In this document: one piece after another, positions 7,870 through 16,297 of the stretch
Position numbering within the stretch: the first letter of the stretch is position 1
Layout of the letters: each line of letters opens with the position of its first letter
Assembly: GCA_015709675.1 (NCBI GenBank)
Contig: CP054182.1
Span: 3,513,448-3,577,447, forward strand
Direction: 5' to 3'
DNA length: 64,000 bases
Source: Ignavibacteriales bacterium
GTDB taxonomy: Bacteria; Bacteroidota; Ignavibacteria; Ignavibacteriales; Ignavibacteriaceae
Notes under the pieces: generated by a model
The model's database searches: none
Told to the model about the DNA's origin: nothing
What the model saw: the letters and a program-made list of their open reading frames with translations, nothing else
Program-made: the position numbers and the translations under genes

Positions 7870-7907
7870 TAAAAAAAAGAGTAACCCGGATATCTCCGGA
7901 TTACTCT
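7870..7907 (-). terminator. Terminator at the end of the S10-spc-alpha operon
   Basis: A 13-bp stem with one mismatch (AGAGTAATCCGGA against TCCGGGTTACTCT, loop GATA) is followed on the minus strand by eight T residues. It closes the ribosomal-protein operon after rplQ and stands immediately before the engB start codon. Confidence 0.9.
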
Positions 7908-7930
7908 TCCTGTTAAAGATTCAACGAAGT

Positions 7931-8401
7931 TTACGCGTTGGCTTCAGCCGTTTTTTCGGCTTTTTCCTGCTGTTTTTCTTTCTTCTGCTTGGATTTTTCT
8001 GCGCGTGATTCGCGGAGATCAGCAGCTCTCTGATTTGCTACTTCATTGTAGTCAACCAGTTCAATGATAGCCATCTCAGCAGCATCACCAAGGCGTCTGC
8101 CTCTTTTAATTACACGGGTGTATCCGCCCTTACGGTCTTCAACTTTTGCCGCGATTTCACCAAAGAGTTCTTTTACAACATCCTTATCCTTCAGACGGTC
8201 CATGATCAGCTTTTTGCGGTGCAGATCGCCAACCTTAGCTTTAGTAATGATAGGCTCAATAAATGAACGGAGTTCTTTCGCCTTGGCAAGGGTTGTAGTA
8301 ATTCTTTTATGCTTAAGAAGAGAAACAGAGAGATTTCTCAGCAGAGCTTCTTTATGAGAAGCTGTGCGCCCTAATTTTCTTCCTTTGATATTATGATTCA
8401 T
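7931..8401 (-). CDS. rplQ: 50S ribosomal protein L17
   Basis: 156 aa. The core (R-K-L-G-R-T-x-S-H-K-E-A-L-L-R-N through the G-D-A-A-E-M-A-I-I-E-L region) matches L17, which sits near the exit tunnel of the large subunit. The last 35-40 residues form an extra tail rich in Lys, Glu, Ala and Gln that is absent from the shorter enterobacterial protein. Last gene of the alpha operon, 19 nt after rpoA. Confidence 0.97.
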   Translation of the reverse strand: MNHNIKGRKLGRTASHKEALLRNLSVSLLKHKRITTTLAKAKELRSFIEPIITKAKVGDLHRKKLIMDRLKDKDVVKELFGEIAAKVEDRKGGYTRVIKRGRRLGDAAEMAIIELVDYNEVANQRAADLRESRAEKSKQKKEKQQEKAEKTAEANA

Positions 8402-8420
8402 TTTTCAATTCCTCAGCGTA

Positions 8421-9431
8421 TTAATTATTGTCGGTTTCGGATTTCAGATATTTGTCAATATCCATTCCGAAATGCAGACCAAGTTTTTCAATATGTTCGG
8501 AAAGCTCAGCAAGTGACTTACGGCCGAAGTTTCTGTATTTCAGCAGTTCTGATTCTTCTCTTCTAACCAGATCACCTACACTTTTAATGCTTGCGGCCTT
8601 AAGGCAGTTATGGGCACGAACACTCAGTTCCAGCTCATCAATACTCATCAAAAGCGCTTTTTTGGTTTTCTCAACTTCCGGATCCTTTTCAGCACCTTCT
8701 TTCGGAGCTTCAGGTTCAAGATTCAGACCAGTGAAAAGGTCAAGATGTTCTTTCAGCAGTTTAGCTGACTGCGTCATTGCATCCTGCGGGGAAATACTTC
8801 CGTCAGTGGTTACATCAATGGTGAGTTTTTCGAAATCATTTCTGTCTCCGATTCTCACGTTTTCGATATCATAACGGACATTCTTAATCGGAGTGAAAAT
8901 TGCGTCTATTGCAATAACTCCGATTCCGAATTCCACATATTTTGCTTCACTATTCTTAATCTCTACTGCCGGAACGTAACCTCTGCCCTGACCAAGAATC
9001 AGCTCGATGCTGAATTTAGCCACGCTGTTAAGCGTTGCTATATGGAGTTCAGGATTCAGTACTTCAACATCTGATGTATATTTCGCAAGATCACCCGCTA
9101 CAAATTCACCTTCGCCATTAAAAGAAATTTCAATGCGGCCTGGTTTCTTGGTAAGAGCTTTTAATCTGATCTGTTTCAGATTAAGTATGATCTCAGTAAC
9201 ATCTTCAACAACCCCGGGAATGGTGGTGAACTCATGAAGCACATCACTTATCTTTATTCCGATAATTGCTGTGCCCGGAAGCGATGAAAGCAGTACTCTT
9301 CTCAGAGAGTTGCCAAGAGTGGCTCCATAACCCCTCTCGAGCGGCTGAAGGGTAAATCTTCCGAATGTATCACTTTTCGTTGATTCATCAAGAATTACTG
9401 CCTCAGGCATTCTTAATTTTATCTGGTTCAT
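8421..9431 (-). CDS. rpoA: DNA-directed RNA polymerase alpha subunit
   Basis: 336 aa, normal length. The N-terminal domain has the G-Y-G-x-T-L-G-N-S-L-R-R-V-L-L-S-S dimerisation segment, and a charged linker (about 240-258) leads to a C-terminal domain with the two helix-hairpin-helix motifs that touch DNA and activators. It nucleates assembly of the polymerase core. Located between rpsD and rplQ as in the standard alpha operon; a clear AGAGG ribosome-binding site precedes the ATG. Confidence 0.98.
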   Translation of the reverse strand: MNQIKLRMPEAVILDESTKSDTFGRFTLQPLERGYGATLGNSLRRVLLSSLPGTAIIGIKISDVLHEFTTIPGVVEDVTEIILNLKQIRLKALTKKPGRIEISFNGEGEFVAGDLAKYTSDVEVLNPELHIATLNSVAKFSIELILGQGRGYVPAVEIKNSEAKYVEFGIGVIAIDAIFTPIKNVRYDIENVRIGDRNDFEKLTIDVTTDGSISPQDAMTQSAKLLKEHLDLFTGLNLEPEAPKEGAEKDPEVEKTKKALLMSIDELELSVRAHNCLKAASIKSVGDLVRREESELLKYRNFGRKSLAELSEHIEKLGLHFGMDIDKYLKSETDNN

Positions 9432-9462
9432 GTATATGACCTCTAAATTTCTTTCTTAATTA

Positions 9463-10089
9463 TTACTTAGAGTAGAGCTCAACTACCAACTGTTCATTGG
9501 CATTTAGAGGAATTTCACTTCTCTCAGGAAGCTGTAAAAATGTTCCTGTTAAAGTAGCTTTATTAACCGACAACCAAGAGAACTGAGCATCAACAACTCT
9601 CTTGAGGGAGTTATGAATCAGTTCAAGATTCTTGCTCTGGTCTTTAACTTTTATCACATCACCAGGAGTTACGGTATATGAAGGAATATCAACCAGCTTG
9701 TCATTCACCAGTACGTGACGATGACGGACAATCTGACGGGCTGACTTGCGTGAAGGAGCAAAACCAAGACGATAAACCACGTTATCAAGTCTTGTTTCAA
9801 GCAGTCTCACCAGGTTCTCACCGGTAATACCCTTCTGTCTGGTAGCTTTTTCAAAATAATTTCTGAACTGTGTTTCAAGCACTCCGTAAATTCTTTTGAT
9901 TTTCTGTTTTTCCCTGAGCTGCACACCGTATTCAGAAATCTTTGACTTTCTGGATAATCCGTGCTGTCCGGGAGGATAATTCTTCTTTTCAAGAGGACAT
10001 TTTTCTGTTAAACATTTCTGTCCTTTTAAATACAGCTTAGTCTTTTCTCTTCTGCATAATTTACAAACTGATCCTGTATATCTTGCCAT
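9463..10089 (-). CDS. rpsD: 30S ribosomal protein S4
   Basis: 208 aa. Primary 16S rRNA-binding protein that nucleates small-subunit assembly. It carries an S4 RNA-binding domain (about 95-160, L-E[11 protein letters not shown]). Four N-terminal cysteines (C9, C12, C26, C31) indicate the zinc-binding form. In many bacteria S4 represses the alpha operon by binding its mRNA; no such site was identified here. Confidence 0.98.
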   Translation of the reverse strand: MARYTGSVCKLCRREKTKLYLKGQKCLTEKCPLEKKNYPPGQHGLSRKSKISEYGVQLREKQKIKRIYGVLETQFRNYFEKATRQKGITGENLVRLLETRLDNVVYRLGFAPSRKSARQIVRHRHVLVNDKLVDIPSYTVTPGDVIKVKDQSKNLELIHNSLKRVVDAQFSWLSVNKATLTGTFLQLPERSEIPLNANEQLVVELYSK

Positions 10090-10107
10090 TTAGCGCATTC
10101 TCCTCGT

Positions 10108-10494
10108 TTAAACTCTTCTTCTTTTAGGTGGTCTGCACCCGTTATGTGGTATGGGAGTAACATCCTTAATTGAGGATACTTCCAGCCCTGCTGTTGTCAG
10201 CGCCCGGATAGCTGACTCTCTGCCTGATCCGGGACCTTTTACGCGCACTTCAACTCTGCGCAGACCCATGTCATAAGCTTCCTTTGCAGCGGCTTCAGAT
10301 GTTACCTGAGCTGCAAACGGAGTGTTTTTTCTTGATCCTTTAAATCCGTTTTTACCGGCGGACGACCAGGAAATTGCATTGCCATATACATCAGTGAGAA
10401 TTACAATTACGTTGTTAAAGGTTGCCTTTACGTGGGCTATACCATTTACATCAACAACTGATTTTTTCTTAACTTTTTTTACTGCTTTTGCCAT
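10108..10494 (-). CDS. rpsK: 30S ribosomal protein S11
   Basis: 128 aa. Platform protein of the small subunit near the mRNA exit and the E site. Typical segments are [13 protein letters not shown][14 protein letters not shown], and the basic C-terminus [13 protein letters not shown]. Between rpsM and rpsD as expected. Confidence 0.98.
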   Translation of the reverse strand: MAKAVKKVKKKSVVDVNGIAHVKATFNNVIVILTDVYGNAISWSSAGKNGFKGSRKNTPFAAQVTSEAAAKEAYDMGLRRVEVRVKGPGSGRESAIRALTTAGLEVSSIKDVTPIPHNGCRPPKRRRV

Positions 10495-10517
10495 ATATAT
10501 CTAAATCCTTATATCGG

Positions 10518-10901
10518 TTATTTCTTTGATACAGCTTTCTTCTTGCCGGCAACTGTTTTCCTCTTGCCCTTGCGGGTTCTGGAGTTGGTTCTGGTTCTCT
10601 GACCGCGAACCGGCAGGCTGCGTCTGTGGCGAAGGCCGCGGTATGCTCCTACATCCATCAGGCGCTTGATATTGAGCTGTACTTCAGAACGAAGCGCACC
10701 CTCAACCTTATACTCTGCCTGAAGTACCGAGCGGATTGCTGCTACTTCATCCTCGGTAAGGGCTGAAACTTTTTTATCAGGTGCTACGTTAGCTGCCTGG
10801 AGAACATCTCCTGCAACTTTCGGTCCGATACCGAATATATACTGTAAACCGTAATATACCTTTTTATTCTTTGGTAAATCAACACCGGCAATGCGTGCCA
10901 A
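10518..10901 (-). CDS. rpsM: 30S ribosomal protein S13
   Basis: 127 aa. Head protein that bridges to the large subunit and contacts the P-site tRNA through its basic C-terminus. The R-G-L-R-H-R-R[18 protein letters not shown] motif is intact. The start is TTG at 10901, preceded by an AGGAG ribosome-binding site; no nearer ATG fits the conserved M-A-R-I-A-G N-terminus. Confidence 0.97.
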   Translation of the reverse strand: MARIAGVDLPKNKKVYYGLQYIFGIGPKVAGDVLQAANVAPDKKVSALTEDEVAAIRSVLQAEYKVEGALRSEVQLNIKRLMDVGAYRGLRHRRSLPVRGQRTRTNSRTRKGKRKTVAGKKKAVSKK

Positions 10902-10919
10902 ATTTTTACTCCTGTTTAA

Positions 10920-11033
10920 TTAACCTTGACGCTGTTTGTGTTTCGGGTTCTTGCAGATTACCCGCACCACACCTTTTCGTTTAATCACTTTGCAATTATC
11001 GCAAATTTTTCTGACCGATGACCTTACTTTCAT
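10920..11033 (-). CDS. rpmJ: 50S ribosomal protein L36
   Basis: 37 aa, starting [11 protein letters not shown]. The zinc ribbon ligands C11, C14, C27 and H32 are all present, so this is the zinc-binding form. It lies between infA and rpsM, the usual place. Confidence 0.97.
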   Translation of the reverse strand: MKVRSSVRKICDNCKVIKRKGVVRVICKNPKHKQRQG

Positions 11034-11045
11034 CTCAGATCTCCG

Positions 11046-11264
11046 TTATTTATATCTATAAGTAATACGACCTTTAGAGAGGTCATAAGGAGAAAGTTCT
11101 ATTGAAACTTTATCCCCGACCAATATTTTTATAAAATGCATTCTCATTTTTCCGGAAATGTGCGCAAGTATCTCATGCCCGTTGTCGAGCTTCACTTTAA
11201 AGTGTGCATTGGGCAGAGTTTCTGTAACTGTGCCGTCAACTTTTATGGGACCCTGTTTAGCCAT
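11046..11264 (-). CDS. infA: Translation initiation factor IF-1
   Basis: 72 aa, a single S1/OB fold. Typical segments are G-T-V-x-E-x-L-P-N-A-x-F-x-V, G-H[11 protein letters not shown] and the final [11 protein letters not shown]-1 occupies the A site during initiation and supports IF-2 and IF-3. One base separates the map stop from its ATG. Confidence 0.98.
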   Translation of the reverse strand: MAKQGPIKVDGTVTETLPNAHFKVKLDNGHEILAHISGKMRMHFIKILVGDKVSIELSPYDLSKGRITYRYK

Positions 11265-11265
11265 T

Positions 11266-12027
11266 TTATATTTTTGTTAGTATTTCCGGTTCACCATCGG
11301 TTATCGCGATGGTATGTTCAAAATGTGCTGAGGGCTTTCTGTCTCTTGCGAAAACAGTCCAGCCGTCATCTGAAAAAACTACATCTCTTTTGCCCATGTT
11401 AACCATAGGTTCAATTGCGATGGTCATTCCTTTTTTCAGCTTTGCACCGTAACCCTTTTTACCGTAATTCGGTATTGAAGGGCTTTCGTGAAGGTGTTTG
11501 CCTACTCCATGTCCGGTTAGCTCACGCACTATGGAAAAGGAATTCTTTTCAACATATGACTGAATTGCAAATGATATATCCTGTACTGCGTTTCCGGCTT
11601 TTGCCTCGGCAAGTCCGAGATACAGAGATTTTTCAGTCACTTCAAGAAGTTTTGCAACCTCAGAGGAAACAGCTCCTACCGCTATGGTTGTTGCGCCGTC
11701 TCCGTAATAACCATTCTTCAGCACGCCAACATCAACTGAAATGATATCCCCTTCTTTCAGTTTTCTGGATCCCGGTATTCCGTGTACTACCTCTTCATTC
11801 ACCGAGGAGCAGATGGAACCAGGAAAATCAATGCTTCCCGCCTGTGAGTATCCCTTAAACGCCGGGATTCCTCCTCTTGACCTGATATGCTCTTCTGCCA
11901 TCCTGTCAAGTTCCAGTGTCGTTACACCGGATTTAATTTCTTTTTTTAATAGTTCAAGAACCTCTGCAACAATCCGGCTGCTTTCTCTTATGTAGCCGAT
12001 TTCCTGCTCAGTTTTAATTATGATCAA
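11266..12027 (-). CDS. map: Methionine aminopeptidase, type I
   Basis: 253 aa pita-bread fold metalloprotease that removes the initiator methionine from new proteins. The conserved [11 protein letters not shown] segment, the metal ligands in D-V-G-V-x3-G-Y-Y-G-D, the G-H-G-V-G-x-x-x-H-E-x-P motif and the late E-P-M and E-H-T-I glutamates are visible. The start is TTG at 12027, 3 nt after the secY stop. The secY-map-infA-rpmJ order is typical of many Gram-positive and Bacteroidota spc operons. Confidence 0.97.
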   Translation of the reverse strand: MIIIKTEQEIGYIRESSRIVAEVLELLKKEIKSGVTTLELDRMAEEHIRSRGGIPAFKGYSQAGSIDFPGSICSSVNEEVVHGIPGSRKLKEGDIISVDVGVLKNGYYGDGATTIAVGAVSSEVAKLLEVTEKSLYLGLAEAKAGNAVQDISFAIQSYVEKNSFSIVRELTGHGVGKHLHESPSIPNYGKKGYGAKLKKGMTIAIEPMVNMGKRDVVFSDDGWTVFARDRKPSAHFEHTIAITDGEPEILTKI

Positions 12028-12030
12028 CTA

Positions 12031-13368
12031 TTAAGCTCTTCTGCCCTTTATTCTTCCGGACTTCATAAATCCGTCATAGTGGCGAATCTTAAGCTGTGAT
12101 TCAATCTGCTGAAGTGTATCAAGCGCTACACCAACAAGAATGAGAAGACTGGTTCCGCCAAAGAACTGAGCAAATTTACCTGACACGCCAAACGCACCAA
12201 CAAATGCAGGCAGTATGGCGATTATCGCCAGGAAGAATGAACCCGGCAGAGTAATCTTGGTTAATATGTTGTCAATAAAATCAGAGGTCTGTTTGCCTGG
12301 TCTTAAACCGGGAACAAAGCCGCCCTGCTTCTTCATATTGTCAGCAACATCTTTCGGATTGAAAGCAATTGCTGTATAAAAATAGGTAAAGAACACAATC
12401 AGTATTGCATACATAATCGAGTATACTGCTGAGTCATAATTGAAATATACCGCCGTTGACTGCAGAAATTCGCTGTCAGGGAAAAACGAAAGCACAGTGC
12501 TCGGTATAAACATAATTGACTGAGCGAAAATGATCGGCATAACGCCTGCGGTATTAACGCGAAGCGGTATATAATTGGTCACGCCACCGAAGACTTTTCT
12601 TCCGACAACTCTTTTTGCATACTGAACAGGAATTCTTCTGGTACCCTGAGTAACGAGGATAACACCCATGATTACCGCAACCATGAAGACGAGAAGAATA
12701 ATTTCAACGATAACGTTTCTCTGTCCGGAGGCAAGAAGCTGAATTTCATCAAGAACTGCATACGGGAACCGGTCAATGATTCCGATGAAGATGATGAGAG
12801 AGATACCATTTCCGATACCTTTTTCTGTAATCTGCTCACCCATCCACATCATGAAAATCGTACCTGAGGTAAGAATTATGATGGTTGAAAGGGTCCAGAA
12901 GAAGCCCTGGATTTCAGCCGGAATAATAGAAAGTCCGCTGACTTCCATATTGTTAAGGCGGATGGTTACGCCCCATGCCTGCATAGCAGCAATAAGAACG
13001 GTACCCTGTCTGGTTAACTGGGTAATCTTTTTTCTTCCTTCTTCCCCCTCCTGCTGGAGTTTCTGGAAGTAAGGAACCACCGCACCCATAAGCTGGATGA
13101 TAATGGATGCACTGATATACGGCATAATACCGAGAGCAAAGATTGCAGCATTGGAGAAAGCACCGCCCACAAACAAATCATACAGACCAAACAGGTTGTT
13201 GGTATCCGCATTATCCATTGCCTGTTTCAGCAATCCGGAATCAACACCGGGAAGCGTGATATGCGCGCCGATTCTCACAATAAGCAGAAGCGCCAGAGTA
13301 TATAATACTCTTTGGCGCAGCTCATGCACTTTGAATATATTTCTGAAAGCTTCGGTTAATTTCGACAT
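12031..13368 (-). CDS. secY: Preprotein translocase subunit SecY
   Basis: 445 aa with ten predicted transmembrane helices; forms the protein-conducting channel with SecE (encoded at 38 kb). Conserved motifs include G-I-M-P-Y-I-S-A-S-I-I-I-Q-L, the G-I-G-N-G-I-S-L segment and K-x-G-G-F-V-P-G-x-R-P-G-K. The start was set at the ATG 13368 (M-S-K-L-T-E-A-F). A further in-frame start at 13422 would overlap rplO by 41 nt and add an unconserved leader. Confidence 0.97.
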   Translation of the reverse strand: MSKLTEAFRNIFKVHELRQRVLYTLALLLIVRIGAHITLPGVDSGLLKQAMDNADTNNLFGLYDLFVGGAFSNAAIFALGIMPYISASIIIQLMGAVVPYFQKLQQEGEEGRKKITQLTRQGTVLIAAMQAWGVTIRLNNMEVSGLSIIPAEIQGFFWTLSTIIILTSGTIFMMWMGEQITEKGIGNGISLIIFIGIIDRFPYAVLDEIQLLASGQRNVIVEIILLVFMVAVIMGVILVTQGTRRIPVQYAKRVVGRKVFGGVTNYIPLRVNTAGVMPIIFAQSIMFIPSTVLSFFPDSEFLQSTAVYFNYDSAVYSIMYAILIVFFTYFYTAIAFNPKDVADNMKKQGGFVPGLRPGKQTSDFIDNILTKITLPGSFFLAIIAILPAFVGAFGVSGKFAQFFGGTSLLILVGVALDTLQQIESQLKIRHYDGFMKSGRIKGRRA

Positions 13369-13381
13369 GTAATTCCGTTCG

Positions 13382-13846
13382 TTAAATCGTAACCACGTTC
13401 GTAGTTCCGCCGGCAGCTTCAATCTTTTCTTTAGCGGATTTACTGAAAGCTGCTGCTTCTACATTGATTTTACTTTTTAATTCACCGTTGCCTAATATCT
13501 TATAAGGTTTTACACCCGAAGAAATCAGTCCGTTTTTATAGAAAACTTTAGCGTCAAACAGCTCAACTGAAGAACCAAGCTTGTCAGCAAGAGCCTGAAG
13601 CTGATCAACATTGATCACCTGAAAGTGCACCTTAAAGGGACTCTTAAAGCCGAACTTAGGAATTCTTCTCTGAAGGGGCATCTGACCGCCTTCAAACCAT
13701 GCACGCTGCTTGGCACCTGAACGTGAAAGCTGACCGTTCATACCGCGGGTAGACTGTCCGCCGTGTCCTGAACCTTCGCCGCGTCCGACGCGCTTTTTAT
13801 TTTTGGTAGAACCCTTAGCAGGGGTTAAATTACTTAATCTGTCCAT
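13382..13846 (-). CDS. rplO: 50S ribosomal protein L15
   Basis: 154 aa. The N-terminal basic Gly-rich extension (G-R-G-x-G-S-G-H-G-G-Q-S-T-R-G) reaches into 23S rRNA and the C-terminal globular domain is intact. Preceded by CTAGGATATATACA, a ribosome-binding-site context that recurs in this operon. Thirteen bases before secY. Confidence 0.98.
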   Translation of the reverse strand: MDRLSNLTPAKGSTKNKKRVGRGEGSGHGGQSTRGMNGQLSRSGAKQRAWFEGGQMPLQRRIPKFGFKSPFKVHFQVINVDQLQALADKLGSSVELFDAKVFYKNGLISSGVKPYKILGNGELKSKINVEAAAFSKSAKEKIEAAGGTTNVVTI

Positions 13847-13856
13847 TGTATATATC

Positions 13857-14039
13857 CTAGTCCTTCACTTCTTCAACTTTAACCATGTGAGACACTTTGT
13901 TGAGCATGCCTCTGATCTGTGGTGAGTCGTTAACAATTTTAGAATAATTAGGTCTTCCTAATCCGAGGGCTTTGATCGTTCTTTTCTGATCTTTCGGATA
14001 GTCGATCATGCTTTTGATCTGAGTTACTTTCAATTTCAT
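13857..14039 (-). CDS. rpmD: 50S ribosomal protein L30
   Basis: 60 aa from the ATG at 14039 (M-K-L-K-V-T-Q-I-K-S). Conserved T-I-K-A-L-G-L-G-R-x-N and a final P-Q-I-R-G-M-L-N-K-V-x-H-M-V match L30. A GTG at 14048 would add only three residues and is less likely. Confidence 0.96.
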   Translation of the reverse strand: MKLKVTQIKSMIDYPKDQKRTIKALGLGRPNYSKIVNDSPQIRGMLNKVSHMVKVEEVKD

Positions 14040-14053
14040 TCTGAGCACCTATA

Positions 14054-14569
14054 TCAGGGTTTGAATAAGTCGTTAATAGTTAATCCTCTCTTAGAAGCCA
14101 TTGCTTTTGCAGTGATCAGACTCTGCAGTCCGTTCAGAGCAGCTTTAACCTGGTTGTGAGGGTTACTTGAACCGAGTGATTTGGTTAATACATCTTTTAC
14201 ACCTGCAGCTTCAAGCACTGCTCTTACTCCGCCGCCGGCAATAAGACCGGTACCGGGTGAAGCCGGCTTCAGAAGCACTTTGCCCGCGCCGAATTTTCCG
14301 ATAATGGTGTGAGCAATAGTGTTTTTGTGAATTTCAACGCGCACAAGATTCTTCTTTGCGTCATCAATTCCTTTTTGGATAGCATCGGTTACTTCATTGG
14401 CTTTACCAAGACCAACGCCAACCAGACCGCTTTCATTGCCGACTACAACAATCGCATTAAAGCTGAATCTGCGTCCGCCTTTCACAACTTTTGCTACACG
14501 GTTGATATGGACTACTTTTTCTTTCAGTCCTTCAACTTCATTTGCCCGTATATTTAAGGTTTTCTTCAA
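14054..14569 (-). CDS. rpsE: 30S ribosomal protein S5 (TTG start)
   Basis: 171 aa from TTG at 14569, which gives [11 protein letters not shown] and is preceded by AGGATATATACA. The double-stranded RNA-binding domain ([16 protein letters not shown]) and the G-x-G-x-G-K-A-N-E-V segment are typical; S5 supports decoding fidelity in the small subunit. An ATG at 14641 keeps the frame but lies inside the tRNA-Gln gene, so it is rejected as the start. The gene is separated from rplR by that tRNA. Confidence 0.96.
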   Translation of the reverse strand: MKKTLNIRANEVEGLKEKVVHINRVAKVVKGGRRFSFNAIVVVGNESGLVGVGLGKANEVTDAIQKGIDDAKKNLVRVEIHKNTIAHTIIGKFGAGKVLLKPASPGTGLIAGGGVRAVLEAAGVKDVLTKSLGSSNPHNQVKAALNGLQSLITAKAMASKRGLTINDLFKP

Positions 14570-14609
14570 TGTATATATCCTAATGCTTAAAATTTTATGT
14601 ATTAGTTTC

Positions 14610-14683
14610 TGGCTGCCGAGGGAGGATTCGAACCTCCGCATACGGCTCCAAAGGCCGCTGTCCTACCGTTAGACGACTCGGCA
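14610..14683 (-). tRNA. tRNA-Gln (UUG), inside the spc operon
   Basis: A complete cloverleaf. The acceptor stem is TGCCGAG/CTCGGCA with discriminator G and an encoded CCA. The D-stem is GTC/GAC, the anticodon stem GCGGC/GCCGT with loop CTTTGGA (anticodon TTG, reading CAA), and the T arm GGAGG-TTCGAAT-CCTCC. It starts 4 nt after the rplR stop and ends about 40 nt before rpsE, on the same strand, so it is very probably cut out of the ribosomal-protein mRNA. Confidence 0.96.
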
Positions 14684-14687
14684 GTGG

Positions 14688-15038
14688 TTAAAATTGTAAA
14701 CCATTTTCGCGAGCACCGTCAGCGACAGCTTTTACACGGCCGTGATAACGGTAACCGTTGCGGTCAAACACAGCTGCAGTAATGTTGGCTGCTTTTGCTT
14801 TTTCAGCAAGCAGGCTGCCAATCATTTTGCTGCGGGCAATCTTTCCTTTAGCACTCTTCAGGTTTTCCTGAACGCTTTTTTCAAGACTGCTCGCTGCTAC
14901 CAGTGTGGTACCGGCAACATCGTCAATTAACTGTGCGTAAATATGGTTGAGACTTCTGTAAACCGTCAGTCTCGGCTTCTCAGGGGTTCCTGAGATTTTT
15001 TTTCTGATTTTTGTTTTTGATCTTAATCTTGTACTCAT
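14688..15038 (-). CDS. rplR: 50S ribosomal protein L18
   Basis: 116 aa. 5S rRNA-binding protein of the central protuberance. The R-K-K-I-S-G-T-P-E-K-P-R-L-x-V-Y-R-S-L-N-H-I-Y-A-Q start and the final F-D-R-N-G-Y-x-Y-H-G-R-V-K-A-V-A-D-G-A-R-E-N-G-L match the family. Immediately upstream of tRNA-Gln. Confidence 0.98.
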   Translation of the reverse strand: MSTRLRSKTKIRKKISGTPEKPRLTVYRSLNHIYAQLIDDVAGTTLVAASSLEKSVQENLKSAKGKIARSKMIGSLLAEKAKAANITAAVFDRNGYRYHGRVKAVADGARENGLQF

Positions 15039-15053
15039 GTTATCCGCCTTTGC

Positions 15054-15593
15054 TTACTTTCCTGCTGTCTTGCCGGCTTTTCTTCTGATCTGTTCGTCAG
15101 AATACTTAATGCCTTTGCCTTTATATGGTTCCGGCTCTCTGAAAGATCTGATCTTTGCAGCAACCTGACCAACCAACTGCTTATCAATTCCTGATATAAC
15201 AATCTGGGTCGGGGTGGTAACTGCTAAAGTCACACCTGCCGGCGGAATAAAATAGATCGGGTGAGAATAACCGATGTTGATCAAAAGATTGGTACCCTTC
15301 AGTTCAGCTCTGTAACCGACACCAACGATATCAAGGGTTTTGGAGAAGCCTTCAGTAACACCTTTAATCATGTTAGCGGTTAATGCTCTTACTAAACCAT
15401 GCAGTGAGCGGTTTTCTTTCTGATCGTTTGACCGGGTGAAAGAAATTTCGTTATTCTCAATTTTGAAATCTATCGGCTTAGGTAAATCCGCTGAGAGCTC
15501 ACCTTTGGGACCTTTCACGGTAATAACTCCGTCGGTCACCTTCACGTTGATTTTTTCCGGGATAACAACCGGTTTTTTTCCGATTCTTGACAC
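15054..15593 (-). CDS. rplF: 50S ribosomal protein L6
   Basis: 179 aa with the two tandem L6 domains. Conserved M-S-R-I-G-K-K-P-V-x-I-P at the start and the E-P-Y-K-G-K-G-I-K-Y signature near the end. Lies near the sarcin-ricin loop and factor-binding region. The start is GTG at 15593. Confidence 0.98.
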   Translation of the reverse strand: MSRIGKKPVVIPEKINVKVTDGVITVKGPKGELSADLPKPIDFKIENNEISFTRSNDQKENRSLHGLVRALTANMIKGVTEGFSKTLDIVGVGYRAELKGTNLLINIGYSHPIYFIPPAGVTLAVTTPTQIVISGIDKQLVGQVAAKIRSFREPEPYKGKGIKYSDEQIRRKAGKTAGK

Positions 15594-15607
15594 GATATTC
15601 TCCTAGC

Positions 15608-16003
15608 TTACCAAATATAACAGAGAATTTCACCGCCAACAGAGTCTCTGCGAGCCTGTTTGTCGGTAAGGATTCCCTTTGATGTTGAAATAATTGCTAT
15701 TCCGTATCCGTTAAGAACTCTTGGAAGTTCATCAGCCGGTGCATATTTTCTTAAGCCCGGTGTGCTGATTCTTTCCAATCCGGTGATTGCCGGAGTACCG
15801 TTTGTATATTTTAACTGAATACGAAGATTCGATTTACCTTCCTGGGTTGTTTCTGCGAAATCAGTTATAAAATTCTGATCTTTCAGTATCTGAAGGATTT
15901 CTCTCTTGATCTTTGAATACGGAACATCAAGCCGTCTTTTGTTAGCTTTAACTGCGTTGCGTATTCTGGTTAAAAGATCTGCAATAGGATCTGTTACTGG
16001 CAT
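15608..16003 (-). CDS. rpsH: 30S ribosomal protein S8
   Basis: 131 aa. The [13 protein letters not shown] start, the R-V-x-x-x-x-G-L-R-K-Y region and the final S-T-S-K-G-x-L-T-D-x-x-A-R-x-x-x-V-G-G-E match S8, which binds helix 21 of 16S rRNA. A strong GGAGG precedes the ATG. Confidence 0.98.
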   Translation of the reverse strand: MPVTDPIADLLTRIRNAVKANKRRLDVPYSKIKREILQILKDQNFITDFAETTQEGKSNLRIQLKYTNGTPAITGLERISTPGLRKYAPADELPRVLNGYGIAIISTSKGILTDKQARRDSVGGEILCYIW

Positions 16004-16018
16004 ATACTCATTTCCTCC

Positions 16019-16288
16019 TTACCAACTTGCCTTTTTAACTCCGGGGAGAAGTCCCTGAAGTGCTTTTTCACGAAGAACCAGACGAGACACACCGAACTTT
16101 CTGTAGTATGCCCGTGCTCTTCCTGTTAATGCGCATCTGTTGTGTAAACGGATTTTAGATGAGTTTCTCGGGAGTGACTGCAGAGCGTCCCAGTCACCTT
16201 TTGCCTTCAGCTCCTTGCGGAGTGCCTCATATTTTTCGTAGAGTTTTCTCTTTTTTTCTTCTCTTGCAAAAAGACTTTTCCGTGCCAT
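16019..16288 (-). CDS. rpsN: 30S ribosomal protein S14 (zinc-free long form)
   Basis: 89 aa, the longer form without the C-x-x-C zinc ribbon. N-R-C[17 protein letters not shown] matches the family. Since L36, L33 and S4 in this window keep their zinc ligands, this is a family trait rather than a zinc-saving strategy for the whole genome. Confidence 0.97.
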   Translation of the reverse strand: MARKSLFAREEKKRKLYEKYEALRKELKAKGDWDALQSLPRNSSKIRLHNRCALTGRARAYYRKFGVSRLVLREKALQGLLPGVKKASW

Positions 16289-16297
16289 TAAAATCCT

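Noticed and set aside
14570-14641. N-terminal extension of rpsE from an ATG
   Set aside because: It lies in the tRNA-Gln gene and lacks similarity to S5.
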